From Kalmusia sp. IMI 367209 (lineage: Eukaryota; Ascomycota; Dothideomycetes; Pleosporales; Didymosphaeriaceae): a DNA stretch of 64,000 nucleotides. This document shows positions 32,102 to 42,472 of this stretch, piece after piece. Within the stretch, counting starts at the first letter, position 1. The number at the start of each line of letters is the position of its first letter. The stretch lies in the NCBI GenBank assembly GCA_027946365.1, contig JAPEUQ010000001.1:3410001-3474000 (forward strand), given 5' to 3'. Position numbers and translations under genes: made by a program. The notes below the pieces were generated by a model. It was given only the letters and a program-made list of their open reading frames with translations, was not told the DNA's origin and searched no databases.

Positions 32102-34782
32102 ATGCTGCTCTCTACAGCGTTGACATGGCTTGTTCTGGCGACGAGCAGTTATGCTCAATTTGGTATCAAGCATACCCAGTATGGGACGAGCCCGCCCGTA
32201 TATCCTTCGCGTGAGTGCCCAGCTTGGTCATCTCACGGATGATTAGATACATGTGCTAATAATCGGAGATAGCAAGCATCACAGGCGCCGGAGGATGGGA
32301 AGAAGCGTTAGAAAAGGCAAAGGCATTCGTAGCCCAGTTGACACTAGATGAAAAAGCATCCATGATCACGGGTCAGTCTTTACGCCCTATGTCTGTACCA
32401 TGTTAAAGCTTATCGGATAGGCTCACCGGGGCCTTGTGTTGGAAACATTCGACCCATCCCCCGCCTCAACTTCAGTGGTTTATGTCTCCACGATGGTCCA
32501 CTTGCTATCCGCCAAGCCGTTCTTGCAAGCGTCTTCCCTGCAGGTATAACGGCTGCCGCATCATGGGATCGTGATCTTATTAGACAACGTGGTGTTCAAA
32601 TGGGGGTTGAGTTCAAAGGTAAGCAGAACGACGCCGAACTCGGCATCTGATAGATGTCCAGATGTACATTCTTACGCAGTGATGCTGACCAATTCGCTCC
32701 TGAAGGGGAAAGGCGCACACGTAGTTCTAGGGCCGGTGGTTGGACCCATTGGCAGAAGCCCTTTCGGCGGCCGCAATTGGGAAGGTTTCTCTCCTGATCC
32801 CTATTTATCTGGTGTTCTGGTTGAGGAAACTGTGCTTGGAATCCAGTCCACTGGGGTTCAAGCCTGTACAAAGCACTATATCGGGAACGAGCAGGAGATT
32901 CAGCGCAAGCAGAGCATAGTCGACGGAATCACCGTCGATGCGATCTCATCTAATATCGACGACAAGACCATGCATGAAACTTACTTGTGGCCCTTTGCCA
33001 ACGCCGTCAAAGCAGGAACGGCTTCTCTGATGTGCAGCTACAACCGTCTCAACGGTTCATACGCATGCCAAAACAGCAAAATACTTAATGGCCTTCTCAA
33101 GGATGAACTCGGTTTCCAGGGCTATGTCATGTCGGATTGGTTGGCAACACACTCTGGAGTCGCATCAATCGAAGCAGGCTTGGACATGAATATGCCGGGT
33201 GGCATTAGCGTCATCGAAGCTCCACCTTCCTTTTGGGGTGGTAACGTTTCCACTGCAGTGGCCAACGGCACCCTTGATATTCAACGCGTCGACGATATGA
33301 TCCTTCGCATCATGACACCGTATTATCATCTTGGACAGCACGTCGAATACCCAGTCATAGATGAATCATCTGTACCGATCAGCTTATTTCTTCAGGAAAG
33401 TTGGTTACAGAATTACACGCTGGGTCACCTCGTGGATGTACGGTCCGCGCATGCGAAGCTTATTCGTGAGCTAGGCGCAGCTGGCACCGTGCTCTTGAAA
33501 AATGTCAACGCTACGCTGCCTCTTAAAGAGCCTAAATACATTGGTGTCTTCGGCAACGATGCTGCTGATTTCACGGAAGGACAGTATACTATCAGCACTA
33601 GACCTGGTGGTATATCGCCGGGTAACTATGATATCGGAACTCTTGCTGCTGGAGGAGGATCAGGTACTGGCCGCTTCTCCTACGTGGTTACGCCACTAGA
33701 GGCCATCAAAGATCGGTACGTACTATTTAGGTTTATTATCGATTTGCTTGTTGGATCAAATTAGTCAATGTTCCCATCTTCGCTTGCTTAAATTGGACTG
33801 ACCTTCTACCACATATAGTGGCCGATCTTACGGCGCGAATGTTCAGTATGTGACATCCAATGATGCCCTCTTATCCGGTCAATTCTCGCTCGCACCAACT
33901 CCATTAGATGTCTGCATTGTATTATTGAAATCCTGGGCGGCAGAGCGCGATGATCGGATAACACTGTTGCCGGAATGGAACTCTACGGCCATTGTGGAAA
34001 CGGTTGCAAAAATATGCGCAAATACGGTTGTTGTCCTACATGGTGCCTCACCAAATGTTCTTCCATGGAAGGACAATCCCAACGTTACCGCTATTCTAAC
34101 GGCTCACTTTCCTGGCCAAGAAAGTGGGAATTCCATGGTTGATATTCTTTGGGGTGATGTCAATCCGTCAGGCAGGCTTCCCTACACAATTGCGAACCAA
34201 CAAACAGACTATGCGCAAAAGTTGGTCAACAGTACTGAGCTCCTGAACTCAACTGATCCGAGCATCTGGCAGGCAGACTTTAGAGAAGGAAATTTAATCG
34301 ACTACATGGAATTCGACGCCGCGAACAAGAGCGTTGCGTATGAATTCGGCTTCGGCCTCAGCTACACCACGTTTGAACTCTCTGACCTCCAGATCCAAAT
34401 CCTTCAACACAACGTATCGCGATACCCCTGTTCATCTGCAAAGATCCTCCCAGGTGGTAATGAGGAGCTGTGGCAAATAATCGCTAGTATATCCGCAAGG
34501 GTCAAGAACACCGGCGCTGTGCGCGGCGCAGCCGTACCGCAGTTGTATCTTTCGCTCCCAGCGGAGATGAACAACGAAGCACCTGTGCGACGCCTTCGCG
34601 GTTTCGATAAGATTTCATTAGCTGCGGGCGAAATCGCGACCGTCGGGGTTTCACTCGTGCGACGCGATCTGAGTTTCTGGGATGTCGACGCTCAAAGCTG
34701 GAAGCTTCCTGTCAGTGCTATCGGTGTGGATGTCGGATTTAGTTCGCGTAACTTGAAGCTTCACGGTAAGGTTTTCGTGTAG
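32102..34782 (+). CDS. Secreted GH3 beta-glucosidase
   Basis: Five exons, 32102-32210, 32273-32371, 32421-32618, 32680-33715 and 33819-34782, give 801 aa. The signal peptide MLLSTALTWLVLATSSYA is followed by Gln. GH3 marks are LCLHDGPLAIR, VLGPVVGPIGRSPFGGRNWEGF, ACTKHYIGNEQE, and the nucleophile Asp288 in YVMSDW. The second domain has AAGTVLLKNVNATLPL and SGRLPYTI. The end is an FN3-like domain with YEFGFGLSYTTFE. Several N-glycosylation sites (NVS, NGT, NAT, NST) fit secretion. The expected role is release of glucose from beta-glucosides or cello-oligomers. The third intron (32619-32679) is less certain: it leaves an extra VMLTNSLL between EFK and KGAHV compared with the family pattern. Confidence 0.9.
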
Positions 34783-35532
34783 GCAAAGAATAAGGCAATC
34801 GTGGTGTGTGTGTGTGTGTGTGTGTGTGTGTTCAGTATTCATTGCGATGACTATTACCTCATTCTGTTTGGATGCTTGTCATATCCTTAAATGATGCCTA
34901 GGCTTAGACTACTAGTAATGGGCATCGGGCCATGCTCATTTATCTATGTCGTTGCTTACGTACAATTCTAGGAGATGCTTCTTACGGCATGCAATAATTC
35001 ATGGCTATCCAGATATCGCACTGGATCATGAGAATTGTAGGAATGTTAATGAGAAAATAGCTTTGCTTTCTTCCCTCTTGTTGACAAAGGTAAGCAGTGG
35101 TTTGGCATTAATCGCAGTTTGGGCTACATCAATGACAATCGAACTCGTAAATTACCAATCCACAAATCTCATACAATTATTCGTGTGCAATTAGATAGCT
35201 TGCTGTTTATAGAGATGATAGTGAGTCTCTTACCATATGGCGCTGCGGGTACATGATACGCGAAAAGGCATATTGGTAGCTTCTCTCACTTCTCGAAAAG
35301 CACGTCCCCCAATCTACTGACAAACACTCGACTTCACCGCGACTCTAGTAGCGCTTCTATCTCTGCGACTTATTTCCAACGCTCTACACATTTTCTCACC
35401 CCCTCACTTCCACCATCGACTCCCGCGCAAGGGCGACTGCATCAACAGCTCAATCCTTCCATTTGTCACATTGACGCACTCTCGTACATACTCAGAGCTG
35501 TAGAAGTTCTGCTTCTGCGCAACTATTTTATC
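34783..35532. other. Intergenic with GT microsatellite
   Basis: Contains the GT tract at 34804-34831, AT-rich sequence and a pyrimidine-rich leader ahead of the next gene (about 35280-35530). No gene was recognised. Confidence 0.55.
34804..34831. repeat. (GT)14 microsatellite
   Basis: An uninterrupted run of 14 GT dinucleotides, 22 bp after the GH3 stop codon and probably within its 3' UTR. Confidence 0.97.
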
Positions 35533-37073
35533 ATGGCCGACGAGAACCCGGTCGGCGAGAGCGCAACCAGCGTCCGTCGCAATTTCCTGCTCCGAACCGG
35601 CAACCCTACTTGTAAGGAATGTGAAGGTGCCATCGCTCGTGCGCACGAGCGCTGGAAAGAGCGCAATGAAGCAATAAGAGAAGTCGAACGTCTTAGAAAC
35701 TCCATGCGACAAGAGAACGCAAGATTCGAGGACTACCACGCCAGGACGGAGCGGTTGATCAAGAGGTTAGAAAGTCGAGCTTCGCCTGAGGGAGTCAACC
35801 AACTTAGTGAGCTACTTCTGTCTGTAACACGTAACTGATATATGCACATGCTCATACGATTCTAGTCGATGAAGCTGTTGCCAAAGCGAAAGCTGATGCA
35901 GCCGAAGCATATAGGGCGCAGCTCGAAGAGGACCGTCGAAGCTTCGTGGCGGCAGCTGGAGCATCAAAGAATAAGACCAAAGGGACGCAAGAGCAATTAC
36001 GACGTAAAATCACCGAGTGTCAGCGCGAGAAGGGACAGCGAGTGCTCCTTGAGATCAAGACGACTGATCTGACCAAGAAGCTGGACGATCTCACAGACAT
36101 GAACAAAGCTCTCCACGGGGAGATAAGTAACCAAATTTCCGCCAAGAAAATGCTAGAGAAATTGAATACAACACTCCAAGAGCAGAGTTCGGGTAAAGAC
36201 AAAGAGATCGCTGGTCTTGAAGGCGAAATGGAGCGGCGCACAGAAAGGTACAACCAAGCGATGAGCATAATGAAGGCCCGTGCTGAACAGCAGCTCAACG
36301 TAATATTGAATAGGAGCAATAATCATAAAACGTGAGTTCCTTCAACGCGCCAATCAATTTGGGTCTGACCAATTGTCAGGCATTCCAGTTCGCCGAGATT
36401 GGGTCCTCCACAGCTCGAGCCGATACCTCAGCCGGAGAGTCCTGTAAATTTAGCGCCTATTCCGACTTTCTCGCCAGAAAATGTCCAATGTGTAATGGCA
36501 CCAACAGCTATGCCTTTGCAACAGGCTAACAATTCGTTTATATCAACATTTCAGCCTAATAGTAGCTCAAGCTCGGCGTCTATTTCAAATCTTCCATACA
36601 AAAACGCCCAATATGCAACGGCGCCGCCAGCTATGCCTTTGCAACAGGTCAATTTGTCGTTGGAGCAGAAGAAGCACCTCTTGACTACTCTTGGTCATTT
36701 TCTCCTCGAAGCTGCACGGAGGCGCCGAGCTACAGGTGCCGAAACACCAAAAGATACTATGATGCTCAGCGAAGACCTACTACAACGAAATCAAGCCGTG
36801 GGGCAAGCCATCAAAGAGGAGATGCAAACCCGGGGAAAACAACACATCTTCACATATACTAGATTCCTACAAATGCAGAACTTGGCAAAGTCCAATACAC
36901 AAGGCCACGCCCCTGCCGGGCAGATCACCGCACAGATAGATGCTCTTCGCTCACAGATTGAAGCGCAGAATGGTGCGAAGCGTAAGAACGGGGAGGATGG
37001 TGACTACGCGGAGCCGCCGAAGAAAAAAAGGATGGGAGATAGCAAGCAGGGATCTCCGTCGGCTATGGATTGA
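35533..37073 (+). CDS. Hypothetical nuclear coiled-coil protein
   Basis: Three exons, 35533-35806, 35866-36331 and 36380-37073 (introns of 59 and 48 nt), give 477 aa. I do not recognise a family. A CKEC pair lies near residue 28 (GNPTCKECEG). Long charged heptad-like stretches follow from about 30 to 240 (ERWKERNEAIREVERLRN, ITECQREKGQRV, KEIAGLEGEMERRTERYNQ), indicating a coiled coil. The middle (about 245-330) is Pro/Gln/Ser-rich with a twice-used phrase ATAPPAMPLQQ / MAPTAMPLQQ. The C-terminus has a basic nuclear-localisation-like PPKKKR. A structural or chromatin-linked nuclear protein is possible; nothing more can be said. It is convergent with the RidA gene. Confidence 0.75.
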
Positions 37074-37358
37074 TCGTCGATTGCACTGTGTTTGCTAGAG
37101 AGACACACTAGGGTTTTGGAGTTGGCAAACTCCGGGCGTAGTATATTTGGTCTTTTATCTATGTATCTGTAGTGGTGTTTTGTGTATACTGGTATCACCG
37201 GCATTTGATCTGGTAGGGTTTTCCTACAAATGCCTATTTTGGGTAATAGTAAAGTAGAGGTATTTCCACAATCACTTTCTCATAAGATATTAAGATATAC
37301 ACGATATGACCCAAGCAATGCACTCACACCAACTTCATGTAAGATTCCCATCCCCGGC

Positions 37359-37906
37359 TCAACCTAAGTGCTCCTCAGCCTCAATCTCAATTCGCATATC
37401 ATTAAACAGCCCTTTCACCTCGACAGCCGTCATAAGTGGTCTATGGTTCTGCATGAACCTCGTCAGCATCATTCATATTCTTTACTCGAGCATCGCTTGC
37501 CGGACAGTACTTCTTCAAATTCCGCACCAAGTGCTCCGCATACTGTGGCCAATCATCCTCGCCTCTCACCGCAAAGTAAACGCGAATTTTGTAGACCCGT
37601 TCCCAGCCTTTCCCACCGGCGGTCTGCAGAGCGAGGTTTACGTTGGCGAAGGCCTGGTCGATTTCATCGGAGAGTGCGGCGGGGAACTTTTCGGTTGTCG
37701 GGTCCCAACCTCCTGGACAGAAGTTCAGATGTTGTCAAGGGAGGGGATAGGGCACATCAAAGGACGAGGAAGGGAGAAAGTAAAGATGACGTACCTTGGC
37801 CGGAGATCTCAATGCGATTGTCGATGCGGACGGCTTGGCTGTAATTCACATCTTTCTTTGAGCGCTCACCGAAGCCGGGGTAGTCGAAGAATTGGAGGTG
37901 GGACAT
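37359..37906 (-). CDS. RidA (YjgF/YER057c/UK114) family protein
   Basis: Three exons, 37906-37795, 37712-37501 and 37448-37359, give 137 aa. The first intron is 82 nt, GT-AG. The second (52 nt) begins GCAAGC and ends GCAG, so it is a GC-AG intron; this choice restores KKYCP-NHRPLMTAVEVKGL, exactly as in the family, whereas unspliced reading hits a stop. Other motifs are VNYSQAVRI, ISGQGGWDPTTEKFP, and DEIDQAFANVNLALQTAGG. RidA proteins form trimers; classical members deaminate reactive enamine/imine intermediates. The position of the usual substrate Arg (R in MRIEIEA) is present. It may be one of several fungal paralogues, so its true activity is not certain. Confidence 0.88.
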
Positions 37907-39426
37907 TTTGTCTACTGGATGGTCTGCTCGAGAGCAATCGCACGATAAGTCAAATACTATAGAAAATAGGTATCTAGACTATGGGAGTTGCTAGATGAAG
38001 ATACCTTAGTCGTATTCTAACCATATTCTTAAATACCTCCCTCTTAATCGCCTGTTGCACGAGACCATTTTAACAGCCTCACGCTCAAGATTCCAGATTA
38101 TGAAATCATGCAGCTGTAGCGGAGTGCTGATTACTACGTGCAGCTACAGCGGAATGTCGATTACTACGGCCCGAGAAAGCCAAGCTGGTATTAGCCATTC
38201 CGATCGTGCAATGCGTTTCACCGCCTCATACGAGCGTAAAGGTGGAGTGAGAGTGTGGTAGTACGGGGAGGAGCCGGCTGGGGGCGGGGTCCTTGGCAGC
38301 GGATATAGGAGTGAGCGTCGGACTTGGCAGAGAGTTTTGCACATACGGTGGGCGCGGAGTCAGGTAATCAACACGTGACTCTCTAGAACCTCGATCTTTG
38401 GAATGGGTATGTCGTGCGCTTTTGTATCGAAGCTAATGTTAAATCATATGACTGTTCATAATAAAGTGTTCAATGAGATTCAACTTGACTTATATGGAAG
38501 TGACTCAAAGAGATCTATTGAAAAGAGGGTGATTTGCCTATCGAAGAGAGAGATCTATAGTAAACAAGAATATGATTTATCATCCTAAATGAATATCTAA
38601 AGTCAAAGAAAGTAAAGGATAAACTTTTTCGTATTAGACTTCCACCGTCCGATCTTCGCGCTCTCAGCTCGCCAGTTACTCGTGTATGATCTTCCTTCAC
38701 ATTCTGCATCCAGAACATACATTGTGAAGATGTGGGCCCCAAGGATTGAGACACGTTATTTCGTTCTGCAGCTGCATATTGAACTTCACTTTGGCCATAT
38801 ATCTCACTGTCACATGCACATCCGGAGAGCTTCTTTAGGAGCCAAAATGAAAAACAAGTTTTGCAGAGCGACAGTGCTAGCGAGGGTGAACTAGCTATCC
38901 TTTTTCGCCACATCCAACATAAAAGAAACATATGCTCTAGGTTGGGTTCGAACAGGTCATGTTTTGAATAGCAAAAAGTGTCGAACCGAAACCCCTCAAT
39001 GGGTCGCCCAGCAGGTACTCGAACGGCACTAGAAACTTATCAGTAAAGCGATAAGCCAACCAAGTTCGCCACGAGAAGATTTCGATCCGACAAGCGCGCT
39101 GATGATGACTTTTCTGATCTTGGAAATTATATATACTACTAAATAATTGAAGGTGCTTGCAGAACGCCACATTATTGGCAGAAGAGTTTAAGCTGTGTGT
39201 TATTCACTGTTTGCTTTCACATGCCCTCGAAACTCCTGAATGACTCCTCTGATCCTGGTTGCTGAGACAACCTGCAAACGCTGACACACTCGCAAACGCT
39301 CAACACGCCGAAAGGTTATTCCGTAATGTCTAGCCGCACAATGGCGTCCGTTCTTGCCTGAAATTCAACTCCAGGACTTCAACTGTGTCACTTCAACCCG
39401 CTCGACAACCGCCTCCCGTAGCAGCT
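37907..39426. other. 1.5-kb gene-poor interval
   Basis: No gene is supported. It holds the 30-bp tandem duplication at 38110-38169 and an AT-rich central part (38400-38650). A stem-loop stretch near 39010-39085 was examined as a tRNA and rejected. Several 60-140 codon frames have no motif. Confidence 0.5.
38110..38169. repeat. 30-bp imperfect tandem duplication
   Basis: The unit GCAGCTGTAGCGGAGTGCTG plus ATTACTACGT is followed directly by GCAGCTACAGCGGAATGTCG plus ATTACTACGG. The copies differ at a handful of positions, mostly C/T and G/A transitions. Two copies only. Confidence 0.75.
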
Positions 39427-40392
39427 ATGGCTGAGCCGTCACACAATGAAACGGATGTGGATGACACAGTCGTTACTCCCGGAGTTCAGGCTCTCACCAA
39501 ACGTTCAGCAAAACTCACTTTTGATGTGCCATTCGCAGAAGCTTGTACTGGCAATGAGTTACCGGAGATCCCTCCCAATACCATCGAACAAACACGGCAT
39601 GCGTATGCTTCACTCGATCTAACCTTTGAGCCTAGCTAATACGTTTTCAGGATGCGCGTTCTCGAGTATCACAATGTCGCAGGCCGGGATCTCACGTTTG
39701 TTCACGAGGATGGCTACCAATGGTCTGTGCCTTTGTTCAAAGCCACGAGCTTCTCCACTGCTCTTGCGGAAAAATTGGTGAGTGAGACATCCTATGGATG
39801 CGATTTAGCAATAATGATATCACAGAAACATGCGAGGATCCGGCCGGTCATTATGACGATCAACACAGGTGCCATACACCCGATTCACATCGATACTGCC
39901 ATTGAGCATTGGTATAGATCGGACTATGAATTGTCCTCTAAAACCTCCGACGGCGTATGTACCGTAACGCTCAAGCATTCAGGGCCGCAAATACACATAA
40001 ATATCCCGGAAGCTTCAGCCCTGCAACACCTAATCATCTACGAGGGTGCTGGGATCCTAGGAGATCAATATCTCGCTAATACCGCCTTTTGCAAGTTCAA
40101 GACAGCGTTGAGCCTCAACAGAGATCTTGATGTTCTAATTCGCATCGTGGATGGAATATTTGGAGTGGGTGGCAAGTCTAAGAAACTTCGCGAGTACGAT
40201 CCAGACCTCAAGCTACGTAACCTGATTGTTACGTATGCTTATACGTGGGATAAAGTCTACACAGAGATGGGATCGGCTGCATACTTTGATCTTTTCGAGA
40301 CGGCTCCTGAATTTGCGCGCATGCTGAAGGAAGCTTCCTTTCAGTCAAAGAGGAGGTTTCAGGTGCAAGACCAGCCGATTTCCGATGCATGA
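39427..40392 (+). CDS. Hypothetical protein (305 aa)
   Basis: Two exons, 39427-39602 and 39651-40392 (48-nt intron, GTATGC...TTTCAG), give 305 aa. The ATG at 39427 is the first usable one; the upstream frame opens only with GTG. I do not recognise a domain. After an acidic Thr-rich start (NETDVDDTVVTPG) the body has strand-like segments (GRDLTFVHEDGYQWSVPLFKA, IHPIHIDTAIEHWYRSDYE). A more helical C-terminal half follows with GVGGKSKKLREYDPDLKLRNLIVTYAYTWD. No signal peptide or membrane span is seen. The layout loosely recalls fungal BTB-type orphan proteins (ligand half, then helical half), but no clear BTB motif is visible. Confidence 0.7.
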
Positions 40393-40596
40393 GGCTATCA
40401 AATGCGATATAGCAGCTTTCTTTTCTGTCATATCCATGCTGCTCGCTCTGACTAAGCGGCTTCAGATTAATCTGGATAGCACGGTTTAATAGTTGATTTT
40501 TGTTGATCACCCATGTGGAGACCATACACGTCTATTGTAACGAAGCCAACCCTCACTAATCTAGGGAAAATATTGGAACGTTCAGTAGATAGCCGC

Positions 40597-42163
40597 TCAT
40601 AGCTTCTGTTCATCACCAATCTCACAGAAAGCCTTGAAGATCACCAGACCCTCTCCATCCTCAGCATCCGACTCACTCTCAATCACCAACTCCGCGGTCG
40701 CACCAACAAAGAATACGTAGCCCTCCTCGATCTTCTCCTTCTTAGGTCCGACGCTGATAGTTCCCTTACCCTTGGTGGCAAGAACGATGCTAGGACCTTG
40801 GATAGGGTCGAAAGTGACCTTGGCGCCAGACTTGTTCAAAGCCGCTCGGACGACAGCAAACTCAGGAATCGGGGGATCATACAGGGTAGCAGACGAGTTG
40901 GAGCTATATGCGGTAGCGTTCAAGGTGGCGTACGGGTAATCAGTCGGCGCCATCTTCTGCTCGCTGATAGGGGCATAGGAGTACGTGAGCATGGTGGTAA
41001 GGGTGTTTACGTCTTTGAACTTGGGAGTGAAGCCTGCACGAACGACGTTGTCAGAAGAGGCCATGCACTCGATGATGTCGCCGGACAGGTAGGCGTGGAT
41101 GTCGTCGGCCTTGAGGAACATAGCCTCGCCGATGTCGAGCTTGACGTAGTTGAGGAAGAACTGCACGAAGAGACCGATGTCCTTGGGAAATTGGCTGTTT
41201 AGCCTGACGACGAGGTCTGCGAGCTCCTGGCCAGAGTTGGAAGGACCGCCTTCGCCGGCGAAACTTGCACCTTCAGAGCTGGCCGCTTTGAGTAGCTCCT
41301 CGGTTGCCGATTCCAGCGCCTCCTTGTCTGTGTTCATGACCTTTGTGAAAGCCGACTGGAGGGCTTTTTTGTTGGCCTGGATATCCCCTTCTTTATCGGA
41401 CGTCTCTTTGCCCTTGATAGTGCTCTCAAAGTTCTTGGCTTCCTCCTCGCCAACAAGCTTGCGGAATGAGGGAATATGCTGAAGAAAGTGTGAGATCTCA
41501 GCAAGAGGACGGAAGCCACAGAGACCATCGAAAGCAGTGACAGCAATCGTCATCTCAGGCTTGTGGTTGTCATCTGTCCTACTTTAGCTAGACCTAAACT
41601 ATGCTGGGTTTACTCGTCCTACCAGGATAATTCTTGGGATCCTTTGCATGCAGTTGTTCTGCGAGCTTCTTGTTTGGGTGCGCTTGGATACTCAAAGCCT
41701 TGCCAATGGACAGCACCTTGAACAGGAAAGGAAGCCTGTTCTCATAGCGCTCCGCGATGTCTTTAGAGAGCAGAGCCTGGTTGTCCTGGACAAGCTCTAG
41801 CAATGATCGTTGAGTCTCCAAGTCCTTGGAAGGAAGCGAGGGATGTGTTCCCATCCATAGCTTAGGATATCAGCAATTGCTTCTTAAAGATCGTCAGTCG
41901 TAACTACCTCAGCGTAAGGCTTCTCTTCTTGGATCGAGAAGCCATCAGATGGTGTGGCAGCAGCGAACTTGGCCGCTGCAGATGTCTTGCCAATTTTTCC
42001 TGTCCGCCTTCAGCATGCAGCTTGTGAATTTAATTCATGCGGGACATCTGACGTACCCCAGTCGTAGCTGTTGACGCCTGCATGAATTAGTTAATGCACA
42101 TGCAGAGAGTAAGCATTTCACATTACCGCATTGCAGCCTGATTAGAGGAACTTGGAGCACCAT
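40597..42163 (-). CDS. PMI40: Phosphomannose isomerase, type I
   Basis: Five exons, 42163-42127, 42077-42057 (21 nt), 41999-41908, 41860-41623 and 41573-40597, with introns of 49, 57, 47 and 49 nt, give 454 aa. The tiny second exon is secure because it completes [18 protein letters not shown], the family's N-terminal signature. [13 protein letters not shown], the zinc-site segment [11 protein letters not shown] and [20 protein letters not shown] are all conserved. [33 protein letters not shown], with the catalytic Arg in its last third, is the PMI signature. The enzyme interconverts fructose-6-P and mannose-6-P in the cytosol and feeds GDP-mannose for glycosylation and cell wall. It is divergent from SGF29 across 309 bp. 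Confidence 0.96.
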
Positions 42164-42472
42164 TTCGAATACTTTCTGGATGGCTTCGATGTTGGTGTTG
42201 CAGTGACCGCCATTTGCTAGCTGTGCGGCCAGACCCCGCGTTCAAGCTTGCCCATGTGGCACCATGCGTGGGTCAAAACAAGCAGCAGCTAGCCGCACCG
42301 CCTTCCTTGTCTGAGCGCTAGCGTCTTCGCTTGTTGAGGCCGCCCCGTGCTCCTACCTGCTGCGGTACCATCACCATCACTCCACCCTTGCTCAAGCTTC
42401 GAGGCCGATGACCCCATTTCGCTTTCAACAATCATAGTACGCAGCCGGGGCAGTGCGGCTAGCTGCGTAAAC
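42164..42472. promoter_or_regulatory. Divergent promoter of PMI and SGF29
   Basis: A 309-bp, GC-richer region between two housekeeping genes. No TATA box is evident. Confidence 0.5.

Noticed and set aside
38515..38931. 138-codon minus-strand frame in the gene-poor interval
   Set aside because: No recognisable motif and no supporting splice signals; composition looks random.
39010..39085. tRNA-like stretch on the minus strand with a GTTCGAG box-B-like core and a CTTATC/GATAAG stem
   Set aside because: The T-arm stem and the acceptor stem do not pair and no sensible anticodon loop forms.
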